This document shows positions 28,650 to 36,348 of a stretch of 64,000 nt of DNA, piece by piece (the stretch's first letter is position 1; each line of letters begins with the position of its first letter). Where the stretch lies: contig NZ_SORE01000009.1 in the NCBI RefSeq assembly GCF_004366595.1, forward strand, positions 62,001 through 126,000, in the 5' to 3' direction. A program made the translations under genes and the position numbers. Below the pieces are notes generated by a model. That model was not told the DNA's origin and did no database searches. It saw only the letters and a program-made list of their open reading frames with translations. Source of the DNA: Paraburkholderia rhizosphaerae. Lineage in GTDB: Bacteria > Pseudomonadota > Gammaproteobacteria > Burkholderiales > Burkholderiaceae.

Positions 28650-29664
28650 GGAAATGATCGAAGCCTTGCAACGTCAATGTAAGCCGCGCGCCCGCTGCGT
28701 CGTGCCATGCGATCGTGGGCGGCGAGTCGGACGAATCGGAAGCGTTTATTGTACCGACGCGAGTCGTACATAGGCCCACGTTGTCACTCACTTTTTCAAT
28801 TGATGCGCGCGCGGCGGGCGGCGCGGTGAAGCAAAGCTCGTAATCGTCGCCGCCCGCTATCGTGCAGCGGCGCTGCACATCGGGCGGCAGACGGCTCAGC
28901 GCCGCGGAGCGCGGCAGCGCGTCGACGTTGACGCTCGCATTCATCTGCGAGCGCTCGAGAATATGCATCAGATCGCCTGCGAGGCCGTCGGAGAGGTCGA
29001 GTGCCGCGTGCGCGATGCCGCGTAGCGCGAGACCGAGCGCGATGCGCGGCTCAGGGCGCTCGAGTGCGTGACGGAATGTCGCGGCGTCGCCGGCATCGGC
29101 CGCTCGCCACTCGCCACGTGCGACACCGAGCCCCGCGCGTGCGTCGCCGAGCGTGCCGGAGACCCAGATGTCGTCGCCGGGGAGAGCCGCGTCGCGCCGC
29201 AGTGCAACATGCGGCGGCACCGAACCGAAAACGGTGATGCACAAATTGAGCGGACCGGCTGTCGTGTCGCCGCCGATCAGTTCGCAATCGAACCGCTCGG
29301 CGAGTTCGAACAGCCCATCGCTGAACGCGGCGAGCCACGCTTCGTCCGCGCGCGGCAGCGAGAACGCGAGCGTGAACGACTGCGGCTTCGCGCCCATCGC
29401 GGCGAGATCCGACAGGTTCACTGCGAGCGCTTTATGGCCGAGCGCGCGCGGATCGATATCGGCGAAGAAGTGACGGCCTTCGACCAGCATGTCAGTCGAT
29501 ATTGCGAGCGTTTCGCCCGCGGGTGGAGAGAGCAGCGCGCAATCGTCGCCAATGCCGAGCGTCGCGGCGTGCGCGGTGCGTCCGGCGCCGGCGGATGCAC
29601 GCGCACGGGCCGCACGGCGCGCAAAGAAGCGGTCGATCAACGAGAACTCTGAAAGCTTGGGCAT
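28639..29664 (-). CDS. thiL: Thiamine-monophosphate kinase
   Basis: 341 residues from MPKLSEFSLIDRFF. The family motifs LGIGDDCALL, STDMLVEGRHF, NLSDLAAMGA and DLSDGLAGDLMHI, with their metal-binding aspartates, are intact. The enzyme phosphorylates TMP to thiamine diphosphate, needed by transketolase and others. It heads a minus-strand thiL-pgpA-pncC run. Confidence 0.96.
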   Translation of the reverse strand: MPKLSEFSLIDRFFARRAARARASAGAGRTAHAATLGIGDDCALLSPPAGETLAISTDMLVEGRHFFADIDPRALGHKALAVNLSDLAAMGAKPQSFTLAFSLPRADEAWLAAFSDGLFELAERFDCELIGGDTTAGPLNLCITVFGSVPPHVALRRDAALPGDDIWVSGTLGDARAGLGVARGEWRAADAGDAATFRHALERPEPRIALGLALRGIAHAALDLSDGLAGDLMHILERSQMNASVNVDALPRSAALSRLPPDVQRRCTIAGGDDYELCFTAPPAARASIEKVSDNVGLCTTRVGTINASDSSDSPPTIAWHDAAGARLTLTLQGFDHFHAD

Positions 29665-29709
29665 GGGTGCCGGGGTACGGTTAGCGACCGAAGCCGTGCA
29701 TTGCATTCA

Positions 29710-29738
29710 AGATAACTACACACCTGTGAACGTTGCAA
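29710..29738 (-). promoter_or_regulatory. Candidate sigma-70 promoter of thiL-pgpA-pncC
   Basis: On the minus strand TTGCAA (29738-29733) and TTATCT (29715-29710) are 17 bases apart, about 45 bases upstream of the thiL start. Both hexamers are fair matches to consensus. Confidence 0.5.
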
Positions 29739-29872
29739 TGCGATCGGCGCAGAGCGCCTTTTAGCTCCATTTCGGCCGCAGCGGTTGTACTCGGAATGAA
29801 AGGCTCGTACTGTGGGATTGGCGCTACAATGCCGTCGAACTTCTATTCTAATCCGCCAATTCAGGCTCGCTT

Positions 29873-32167
29873 ATGTCGAATTCCGCCAATAGCAAACTCC
29901 GTGAAGCTGCGCTCGATTATCACGAATTTCCGACTCCGGGGAAGATCGCAGTCACTCCCACGAAGCAGATGATCAATCAGCGCGATCTCGCGCTGGCGTA
30001 TTCGCCGGGTGTCGCATTCGCGTGTGAAGAAATCGTCGAGAACCCGCTGAATGCGGCGCGCTTCACCGCGCGCAGCAACCTGGTCGGCGTGGTCACGAAC
30101 GGTACGGCGGTGCTCGGCCTCGGCAATATCGGCCCGCTCGCGTCGAAGCCGGTGATGGAAGGCAAGGCTGCGCTCTTCAAGAAGTTCGCCGGCATCGACG
30201 TGTTCGACATCGAGCTGAACGAGATGGACCCGCACAAGCTGGTCGACGTGATTGCCGCGCTCGAGCCGACGTTCGGCGGTATCAATCTCGAAGACATCAA
30301 GGCGCCGGATTGCTTCATCGTCGAGCGTGAATGCCGCAAGCGGATGAAAATCCCGGTCTTCCACGACGACCAGCACGGTACTGCGATCGTCGTTGCCGCC
30401 GCGATCCTGAATGGCCTGAAAGTGGTCAACAAGAATATTCGCGAAGTGAAGCTGGTTGCGTCGGGCGCGGGTGCCGCGGCGCTCGCGTGTCTGGATCTGC
30501 TTGTCGATCTCGGCCTGCCGCTCGATAACATCACCGTGACGGACCTGGCCGGCGTGGTCTACAAAGGCCGCACTGAGCTGATGGATCCGGACAAGGAACG
30601 CTTCGCACGCGAAACGAACGCGCGCACGCTGTCTGAAGTGATCGGCGGCGCCGATGTGTTTCTCGGTTTGTCGGCCGCAGGCGTGCTGAAGAAGGAGATG
30701 GTCAAGGGCATGGCCGACAAGCCGCTTATTCTGGCGCTGGCGAACCCGACGCCGGAAATCCTGCCTGAGGACGCACGCGAAGCGCGTCCGGATGCAGTGA
30801 TCGCGACCGGCCGCACCGACTATCCGAACCAGGTCAACAACGTTCTGTGCTTCCCTTTCATCTTCCGCGGCGCATTGGATGCGGGCGCAACGACTATCAC
30901 GCGTGAGATGGAAATCGCCGCGGTGAACGCGATTGCCGAACTGGCACGCCAGGAACAAAGCGATATCGTCGCGACCGCGTACGGTATTCAGGATCTGTCG
31001 TTCGGGCCGGACTACCTGATTCCGAAGCCGTTCGATCCGCGGCTGATCGTCAAGGTCGCGCCGGCTGTCGCGAAGGCCGCGATGGACTCCGGCGTCGCGA
31101 CCCGTCCGATCGAAGACATGGACGCGTACGAACAGCATCTGCAGCAGTTCGTCTATCACAGCGGCAATACGATGAAACCGATTTTCCAGCTTGCGCGCAG
31201 CGTCGAGCCGGAGAAGAAGCGCATCGTGTTCGCGGAAGGCGAGGAAGAGCGCGTGCTGCGCGCGGTGCAGATCATCGTCGACGAGAAGATCGCAAAGCCG
31301 GTGCTGATCGGCCGGCCGGCCGTGATCGAGCAGCGCATTGCGCGCTATGGACTGCGTCTCGTGTCGGGGCAGGACTACACGATCGTCAACACGGATCACG
31401 ACGAGCGCTATCGCGACTTCTGGCAGACCTACGCGAAGATGATGTCGCGCAAGGGCATCAGTGAGCAGATGGCGAAGCTCGAAATGCGCCGCCGCACCAC
31501 ACTGATCGGTTCGATGCTCGTGAAGAAGGGCGAAGCGGACGGGATGATTTGCGGCACGATCAGCACCACGCATCGCCATCTGCATTTCATCGACCAGGTG
31601 ATAGGCAAGAAGGAAGGCGCGAGCGTCTATGCGGCGATGAACGCGCTGGTGTTGCCGAACCGGCAGATTTTCCTCGTCGACACGCACGTGAACGTCGATC
31701 CGACGCCGGCGCAACTGTGCGAAATCACGATCATGGCGGCCGAAGAAGTGCGCCGCTTCGGTATCGTGCCGAAGATCGCGTTGCTGTCGCATTCGAATTT
31801 CGGCACAAGTCACGCACCGTCCGCGCAGAAGATGCGCGAGCTGCTTGCACTGCTGAAGGAGCACGCACCGGACCTGCAAGTGGATGGTGAAATGCATGGC
31901 GACGTCGCACTCGATGCGAATCTGCGCCGCGAAATTCTCCCGGAGTCGACGCTCGAAGGCGATGCCAATCTGCTCGTGCTGCCGAACATCGATGCGGCGA
32001 ACATCTCGTACAACCTGCTGAAGACGGCGGCGGGCAACAACATCGCGATCGGTCCGATGCTGCTCGGCGCAGCACAGCCGGTGGCCGTGTTGACCGCATC
32101 GGCGACCGTGCGACGAATCGTCAACATGACGGCGCTGCTCGTCGCGGACGCGAACGCCACGCGTTAG
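29873..32167 (+). CDS. maeB: NADP-dependent malic enzyme with phosphotransacetylase-like domain
   Basis: 764 residues. The malic enzyme half (about 1-430) has LAYSPGVAFACEEI, FHDDQHGTAIVVAAAILNGL and the NADP fold at VASGAGAAALACLDLL. The C-terminal third (from about 440) is a phosphotransacetylase-like domain of the MaeB type, probably regulatory. It converts malate to pyruvate with NADPH production. A TACAAT -10-like element is at 29825-29830. A strong terminator follows the gene. Confidence 0.97.
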   Translation: MSNSANSKLREAALDYHEFPTPGKIAVTPTKQMINQRDLALAYSPGVAFACEEIVENPLNAARFTARSNLVGVVTNGTAVLGLGNIGPLASKPVMEGKAALFKKFAGIDVFDIELNEMDPHKLVDVIAALEPTFGGINLEDIKAPDCFIVERECRKRMKIPVFHDDQHGTAIVVAAAILNGLKVVNKNIREVKLVASGAGAAALACLDLLVDLGLPLDNITVTDLAGVVYKGRTELMDPDKERFARETNARTLSEVIGGADVFLGLSAAGVLKKEMVKGMADKPLILALANPTPEILPEDAREARPDAVIATGRTDYPNQVNNVLCFPFIFRGALDAGATTITREMEIAAVNAIAELARQEQSDIVATAYGIQDLSFGPDYLIPKPFDPRLIVKVAPAVAKAAMDSGVATRPIEDMDAYEQHLQQFVYHSGNTMKPIFQLARSVEPEKKRIVFAEGEEERVLRAVQIIVDEKIAKPVLIGRPAVIEQRIARYGLRLVSGQDYTIVNTDHDERYRDFWQTYAKMMSRKGISEQMAKLEMRRRTTLIGSMLVKKGEADGMICGTISTTHRHLHFIDQVIGKKEGASVYAAMNALVLPNRQIFLVDTHVNVDPTPAQLCEITIMAAEEVRRFGIVPKIALLSHSNFGTSHAPSAQKMRELLALLKEHAPDLQVDGEMHGDVALDANLRREILPESTLEGDANLLVLPNIDAANISYNLLKTAAGNNIAIGPMLLGAAQPVAVLTASATVRRIVNMTALLVADANATR

Positions 32168-32192
32168 ACCGACGACCGATCCGACGTCAGAC

Positions 32193-32230
32193 CGCCGCGG
32201 TTGAGCATTAGCGAACCGCGGCGTTTTTTT
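32193..32230 (+). terminator. Rho-independent terminator after maeB
   Basis: CGCCGCGGTT (32193-32202) pairs perfectly with AACCGCGGCG (32214-32223) around an 11-base loop, followed by seven Ts (32224-32230). Confidence 0.9.
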
Positions 32231-32290
32231 ACGCGCGGTCACGGCACAGTTCACGTCGCTTACGCCGGCAAACCGGCAAACCCTTCGCCC

Positions 32291-32322
32291 TCAAAAAAGG
32301 GCGTGCCCGCAACGGGCACGCC
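32291..32322 (-). terminator. Rho-independent terminator on the minus strand
   Basis: GGCGTGCCCG (32300-32309) and CGGGCACGCC (32313-32322) pair around a 3-base loop. On the minus strand the hairpin is followed by six Ts (complement of 32294-32299). No minus-strand gene lies between it and the RNase gene, so it points to a non-coding transcript from this gap. Confidence 0.75.
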
Positions 32323-32350
32323 TGAGGGTGAGCAGGGGATTGAATCACCC

Positions 32351-32436
32351 AAAAAAGGCCGGATGCTGGCATTCCGTTTTGCGGAACGCCCGGGGCAAGG
32401 AGGCATGAGGTATTTGCCCCGCATCTCCGCCTTGGT
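32351..32436 (-). ncRNA. Candidate small RNA in the maeB-RNase gap
   Basis: Read on the minus strand, an AT-rich promoter-like stretch leads into about 85 bases that fold into three elements. A closing stem joins GATGC and GCATC. Hairpin 1 is GGGGCAA/TTGCCCC (32414-32420 with 32392-32398), with a 15-base loop containing ACCTC and CCTCC, both anti-Shine-Dalgarno-like. Hairpin 2 is at 32368-32390, nine pairs with one mismatch. The closing stem ends in six Ts (32356-32351), as in intrinsic terminators and Hfq-binding small RNAs. A second terminator lies about 30 bases beyond. No ORF is present. Promoter, structure and terminator agree, but expression is unproven. Confidence 0.55.
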
Positions 32437-32442
32437 TTAATT

Positions 32443-32472
32443 TTATCTTGTTTGAGTTAAGAAATCTGTCAA
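32443..32472 (-). promoter_or_regulatory. Candidate promoter of the small RNA
   Basis: A perfect TTGACA (32472-32467) on the minus strand is followed by an AT-rich stretch, CAAGATAAAATTAAA. AAGATA sits at 17 bases, GATAAA at 19 and TAAAAT at 21. The -35 is excellent; the -10 choice is unclear. Confidence 0.45.
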
Positions 32473-32646
32473 GAGTTGTCAGTGCAGCAGCGCGTGCGAC
32501 GCGTCACTTTCCACGCACTTTCCGGGGTCGATACGAGCAAAACCTTTCATTTTCCGAACGAACGTTGCTTCCAGGGTGCTTTAGCGATACCCTTACGACT
32601 TTCATGGTCGTCGAACTCGTGATCTAACAGCGGGAACCCTGAATTC

Positions 32647-33060
32647 ATGGCACGCAGGTGGCTTCGCAACGGCGTGCTGGTCGCCGTCCTGTCGGTCGGC
32701 GGTCTGTGCAGCGGTTTTGCGCCTGTCGTCGGTTCTGTGGCTTTTGGCCGCGACATCACGGCACTGGGCAGCACTGGCACCGTCTCGGTGGCGCAGTTGC
32801 CGCCGGAAGCAGTCAAAACATTGAACTTGATTGCGGCAGGTGGGCCTTACCCGTATGAGAAGGATGGCGTCGTATTCGGCAACCGCGAGCGGTTGCTGCC
32901 GTCGCGCCAGCGGGGCTATTACCACGAATACACCGTTCCCACGCCGCATGCCCATAATCGCGGAGCGCGCCGCATTGTCTGTGGCGGTCCGCCAAGGCGA
33001 ACCGACAACTGTTATTACAGCGACGATCACTACGCCAGTTTTAATCGCATCATTGAATGA
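32647..33060 (+). CDS. Secreted barnase-like guanyl-specific ribonuclease
   Basis: 137 residues with a Sec-type signal peptide (hydrophobic about 8-33). The mature part is small and follows the microbial N1/T1/barnase pattern. Candidate catalytic residues are Glu94 (YYHEYTVP), Arg108/Arg109 (GARRIV) and His128 (SDDHYASF). Cys112 and Cys122 could form a disulfide. The family cleaves single-stranded RNA after guanosine. A barstar-like gene starts 16 bases downstream, which fits a toxin with its own protector. Secretion suggests action outside the cytoplasm or nutrient scavenging. Confidence 0.82.
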   Translation: MARRWLRNGVLVAVLSVGGLCSGFAPVVGSVAFGRDITALGSTGTVSVAQLPPEAVKTLNLIAAGGPYPYEKDGVVFGNRERLLPSRQRGYYHEYTVPTPHAHNRGARRIVCGGPPRRTDNCYYSDDHYASFNRIIE

Positions 33061-33076
33061 CTTCGGGACACACGGC

Positions 33077-33643
33077 ATGAGCGACAACATCTACGCACAC
33101 GACCGCAAAGTCGCGAGAGATCTTTTTACGTCCGGCGACGGTAATCTGTTCCAACGCGTGATGCAGATGCGCGAGGCCGGCGAGGGTCAGGGCGGCACGG
33201 TCGAGCAGCAAGCCGGTACGGCGCATTCATCGAATGAGGAATCCATGAGTCTTTTCGCGACCGTACGACCGAACCTCGTACAGTCGATTCGCGCTTTTCG
33301 TGTGCAGGACCTGGCCGATGAAGCGCAGAAACTCGGCCAGCATTTCCTGTTTGCGTGCTGTGGAAACGCACAAAGCAAACAGGAAGTGATGGAAACCATT
33401 GCGACGTCGTTCCTGTTTCCGAAGCATTTCGGCAAGAATTACGACGCGCTGTACGACTGTCTGACTGACCTCGTCGCGAAGGCGGGCACTCAGCCGGGCT
33501 TTGTGATCGTGCTCGAGGCGCTGCCGGTCGCGCAGAAATTCGACAAGGAAGCGCGCGAAACGCTGCTCGACGTGTTCCGTGAGGCTGCGGAGTTCTGGGC
33601 CGAGCGGAAGGTCGCTTTCCGGGTGTTCTACTCGTTCGCGTGA
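33077..33643 (+). CDS. Barstar-family ribonuclease inhibitor with N-terminal extension
   Basis: 188 residues from the ATG at 33077. The barstar domain occupies about 60-188 and keeps the barnase-binding segment FGKNYDALYDCLTDL, with Asp123 and Asp127 corresponding to the key acidic pair of barstar. The first 56 residues (MSDNIYAHDRK...) are unlike classical barstar, which is about 90 residues. A second start at 33245 (Met57) has AGGAATCC directly upstream and would give a 132-residue form, so one or both may be used. It should bind and block the RNase before export. Confidence 0.85.
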   Translation: MSDNIYAHDRKVARDLFTSGDGNLFQRVMQMREAGEGQGGTVEQQAGTAHSSNEESMSLFATVRPNLVQSIRAFRVQDLADEAQKLGQHFLFACCGNAQSKQEVMETIATSFLFPKHFGKNYDALYDCLTDLVAKAGTQPGFVIVLEALPVAQKFDKEARETLLDVFREAAEFWAERKVAFRVFYSFA

Positions 33644-33723
33644 AAGATCCGGCCGCGTGCGGTTCGGTTTTTCGATAAAGCGAAACCGATCAGCAACGGG
33701 TCACGCGCGCAACTGCTTTCAGC

Positions 33724-33757
33724 AAAAGGGCTCGCTGATTTGATTGGCGGGCCCTTT
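33724..33757 (+). terminator. Probable terminator after the barstar gene
   Basis: AAAGGGC (33725-33731) and GCCCTTT (33751-33757) pair, with GC/GC pairs further in; T-rich sequence CGTCTTTCTT follows. rsmE converges from the other side. Confidence 0.5.
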
Positions 33758-33811
33758 CGTCTTTCTTCGTCAATGGCGTTGTGTGCGGTGGGTTGCTAAC
33801 CAGTCTGCTGT

Positions 33812-34552
33812 TCACCAGCCGCCCCAGCGCGCCGCCAACGCGGATAACACCGCGATGCCAGCCGTTTCGGTCCGCAGCACGCGCGGGCCCAAGCCGACCG
33901 CCGTGAAACCGTGGCTCGTCGCGGCGGCTTCCTCCGCGGCTGAAAAGCCGCCTTCCGGTCCGATCAGCACCAATGCCCGAAGCTTCGGCGGCTCGTGTGT
34001 CAGTGCGGAAAACGGCACGCTTGCGCGCGGCGACAACAGCAGGCGCAGTTCGCCGTTTTCCGGTTCTTTTGGCATCGAGCCGAGCCATGTCGCGAGTTCG
34101 CGCGTCGGCAGCACCTCCGGCAGACGATTGCGTCCGCATTGCTCGCAAGACGCCTGTACGATGCGCTGCCAATGCACCTGACGCCGCTGCGCGCGTTCGC
34201 CGGACAAGCGCACCACGCTGCGCGTCGTGGTCAGCGGCGCGAACGCGGAGGCGCCGAGTTCGACCGCCTTCTCGATCAACCAGTCCATCTTGTCGCTGCC
34301 CGCGATGCCCTGCGCGAGCGTCAGGTGATAGGGCGGCTCAGCTTCGACATCGCGGAATTCGCCGAGGCGCACGGTCGACCCGCGCCGTTCCATCTCGACG
34401 ACTTCCGCGCCGTACTCGCCGCCCATGCCGTTAAAGAGCGTGATCGTGTCGCCTGGCTGGAGGCGCAACACCTGAACATGTCGATTGACGTCGTCGGGCA
34501 GCGCGACGACGTCGCCGGCCGTGAGCGCGGTCCCGACGAAAAAGCGGGGCAT
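33812..34552 (-). CDS. rsmE: 16S rRNA m3U1498 methyltransferase
   Basis: 246 residues from MPRFFVG; an alternative ATG is five codons upstream. The SPOUT-fold SAM-binding knot is visible as LIGPEGGFSAAEE, then VGLGPRVLRTETAGIAVLSAL. The substrate domain includes HVQVLRLQPGD and GIAGSDKMDWLIEKAVELGA. It methylates N3 of U1498 in 16S rRNA. The VOC gene lies 19 bases upstream on the same strand. Confidence 0.96.
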   Translation of the reverse strand: MPRFFVGTALTAGDVVALPDDVNRHVQVLRLQPGDTITLFNGMGGEYGAEVVEMERRGSTVRLGEFRDVEAEPPYHLTLAQGIAGSDKMDWLIEKAVELGASAFAPLTTTRSVVRLSGERAQRRQVHWQRIVQASCEQCGRNRLPEVLPTRELATWLGSMPKEPENGELRLLLSPRASVPFSALTHEPPKLRALVLIGPEGGFSAAEEAAATSHGFTAVGLGPRVLRTETAGIAVLSALAARWGGW

Positions 34553-34571
34553 AAGCGAAGTTCTCATTGAT

Positions 34572-34985
34572 TCACGACAGATGGCGAGCGAGCGCCCAGC
34601 GGTACCCATCGGGGTCTTCGATTTGCGCGAAGCGATCGCCCCAGAATTGATCTTGCGGCTCGCTCAACGATTTCGCACCGGCCGCGACTGCCCGGGCAAA
34701 CACCGCATCGACGTCGTCGACGTAAAGGTAGAAAGACTGCGGTGCGATTGCGTTCGCGCTTTTCGGTGTCATCGCCTTCGAGCCGAATGCGCCCTCCGGC
34801 GCGAACATCACGATCAACTGGTCGCGATAGGTCATCTCGACGTGCATCAGTGCGCCGTCGTCGTGCACGCTATCGCGCACGCGAAAGCCGAGCGCGGTCT
34901 CGTAAAACGCGATCGCGATGCGCGCGTCGCGGACCGTCAGATACGGCGTCAACCACGGCACTCCGGCTGGGCGTGGGGAAGTCAT
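34572..34985 (-). CDS. VOC-family (glyoxalase/bleomycin-resistance fold) protein
   Basis: 137 residues with two beta-alpha-beta-beta-beta repeats: WLTPYLTVRDARIAIAFYE and FYLYVDDVDAVFARAVAAG, ending in FAQIEDPDGYRWALARH. It belongs to the PhnB/YcdB-like subset of the VOC superfamily. No substrate can be assigned. CAGGAGAGCTCG precedes the ATG. Confidence 0.9.
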   Translation of the reverse strand: MTSPRPAGVPWLTPYLTVRDARIAIAFYETALGFRVRDSVHDDGALMHVEMTYRDQLIVMFAPEGAFGSKAMTPKSANAIAPQSFYLYVDDVDAVFARAVAAGAKSLSEPQDQFWGDRFAQIEDPDGYRWALARHLS

Positions 34986-35094
34986 CGAGCTCTCCTGAAT
35001 CTTTGCGTCGTCTCGTCGTCGCCGTCTGCTGCTGGAGGCTTCGTTGCCGGGCCGGATTGCGGCGACTCACGGAGCGGGGCATTGTGCATGACTG

Positions 35095-35988
35095 TCATCG
35101 CGACGGCTTTAAGAATCGGCCTAGTTTATCGCGCACTGAATGCGGCGCGGCGAACAGCGCCGCGTGCGTTGCCGCATCGTAGAAGCGCAGTGCGTGCAGA
35201 CCGCGTTGCGCGAGCCGTGCGGAAAGCTCGTGCGCGGTGAGCGCAGCAGCGTCGAGCGTATCGCTCGCGATAGCCATCATCCATAGCGAACCGTAGAGGG
35301 GTACATAGGCCGCGAGCGGGCGAACCACCGCGAATATCTGCCGCAAATTCTCCAGTAATGCGGCGACGCGCGCCGCATGAAAATACGGTGAGCCGAGATG
35401 CAGTGAGACGGCTGCGGTTGGCGCGAGGATGCGTTTCAGACCGGTGAGGAACGCTGGCGTATACAGGCCTGCGGCCGGTGAATCGGGCGGCGTCAGATCG
35501 AACACGACGAGATCGAATAACGCCCTGTTCGCGTGCGAAGCGCCTGCAATCTGTCGCGCTACATATTCCGCTGCATCGCCGATCACGAGCTCGACACGCG
35601 GATCGTCGAGCGCGCCGCCGTGCACGTCGGGCAAATGCTCGCGCGTGAGCCGCACCACTTCGGCATCGAGTTCGGCGACGACGATCCGCTCGATGCTCCG
35701 ATGCGCGAGCAACTGTTTCGCCGCACCGCCGTCGCCGCCGCCGAGCACCAGCGCCGCGCGCGGTGCCGGATGGGTCAGCGCGGCCGGCTGCGTCATGCAT
35801 TCGTGGTAGATAAACTCGTCGCCGCTCGATGTCATCGGCCGGCCGTCGAGCGTGAAAAGCCGCCCGAGCTGCGGCGTGTCCCACACCTCGATGTGCTGAT
35901 GCGGCGAATCGACGCGCACGAGTCGGCGCGCGTTCGGAAAACCGTAGACGGCGTCGGGCGCGGGCTGAAACAGTAGCGAGGCGCTCAC
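35095..35988 (-). CDS. speE: Spermidine/polyamine synthase
   Basis: 297 residues from a GTG start; the open frame extends 24 codons upstream without family similarity. The SAM-binding motif ALVLGGGDGGAAKQLL, the following VVAELDAEVVRL and the catalytic-region DLVVFDLTPPDSPAAGLYT are present. It transfers an aminopropyl group from decarboxylated SAM to putrescine. It is divergent from tkt. Confidence 0.92.
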   Translation of the reverse strand: MSASLLFQPAPDAVYGFPNARRLVRVDSPHQHIEVWDTPQLGRLFTLDGRPMTSSGDEFIYHECMTQPAALTHPAPRAALVLGGGDGGAAKQLLAHRSIERIVVAELDAEVVRLTREHLPDVHGGALDDPRVELVIGDAAEYVARQIAGASHANRALFDLVVFDLTPPDSPAAGLYTPAFLTGLKRILAPTAAVSLHLGSPYFHAARVAALLENLRQIFAVVRPLAAYVPLYGSLWMMAIASDTLDAAALTAHELSARLAQRGLHALRFYDAATHAALFAAPHSVRDKLGRFLKPSR

Positions 35989-36348
35989 AAAGCAGCGTTG
36001 CGCAGGCGATGCGCGGCGAGTTGGAATCCGACGATTATAAGGGCCGTACGGCCGCGCCACGCCGCATCTGCAAAGGGGACAAAGCCGATCATCTGTTAGA
36101 ATATTCCGCTTTCTAGCCTCGTCCGATTGCCTGGCCGTTTTGTATCACCAGCGCCACCGCCTTTACGTCACCGAGCGCCACTGAGCGCCACTGAGCGCGC
36201 CAACCGCCGCCATTGCGTACCACACCGCGCGCCATCCTGCGGGCGCCGTCGAGGTCCGCCGATGTGCGTCGAGGCTGACTGACTGGCTGCCAAGCTTCCG
36301 GACAACCCGCCCGCGCCTTGCTTTTTGGACTCGTTCTCCGGATCTGAC
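35989..36348. other. Non-coding region between speE and tkt
   Basis: No gene is supported here. On the plus strand TGTTAGAAT (36094-36102) is an extended -10 element and probably drives tkt with a leader of about 240 bases. A 10-base tandem repeat GAGCGCCACT (36173-36192, two copies plus a partial) lies in the leader. No terminator or riboswitch is evident. Confidence 0.45.

Noticed and set aside
29861..32254. 797-codon minus-strand frame opposite maeB
   Set aside because: Shadow frame in high-GC DNA; maeB on the plus strand is complete and recognisable.
32351..32436. 6S RNA as an identity for the candidate small RNA
   Set aside because: 6S RNA is about 180 bases with one long rod and a central bubble; here about 85 bases form two hairpins in a closing stem.
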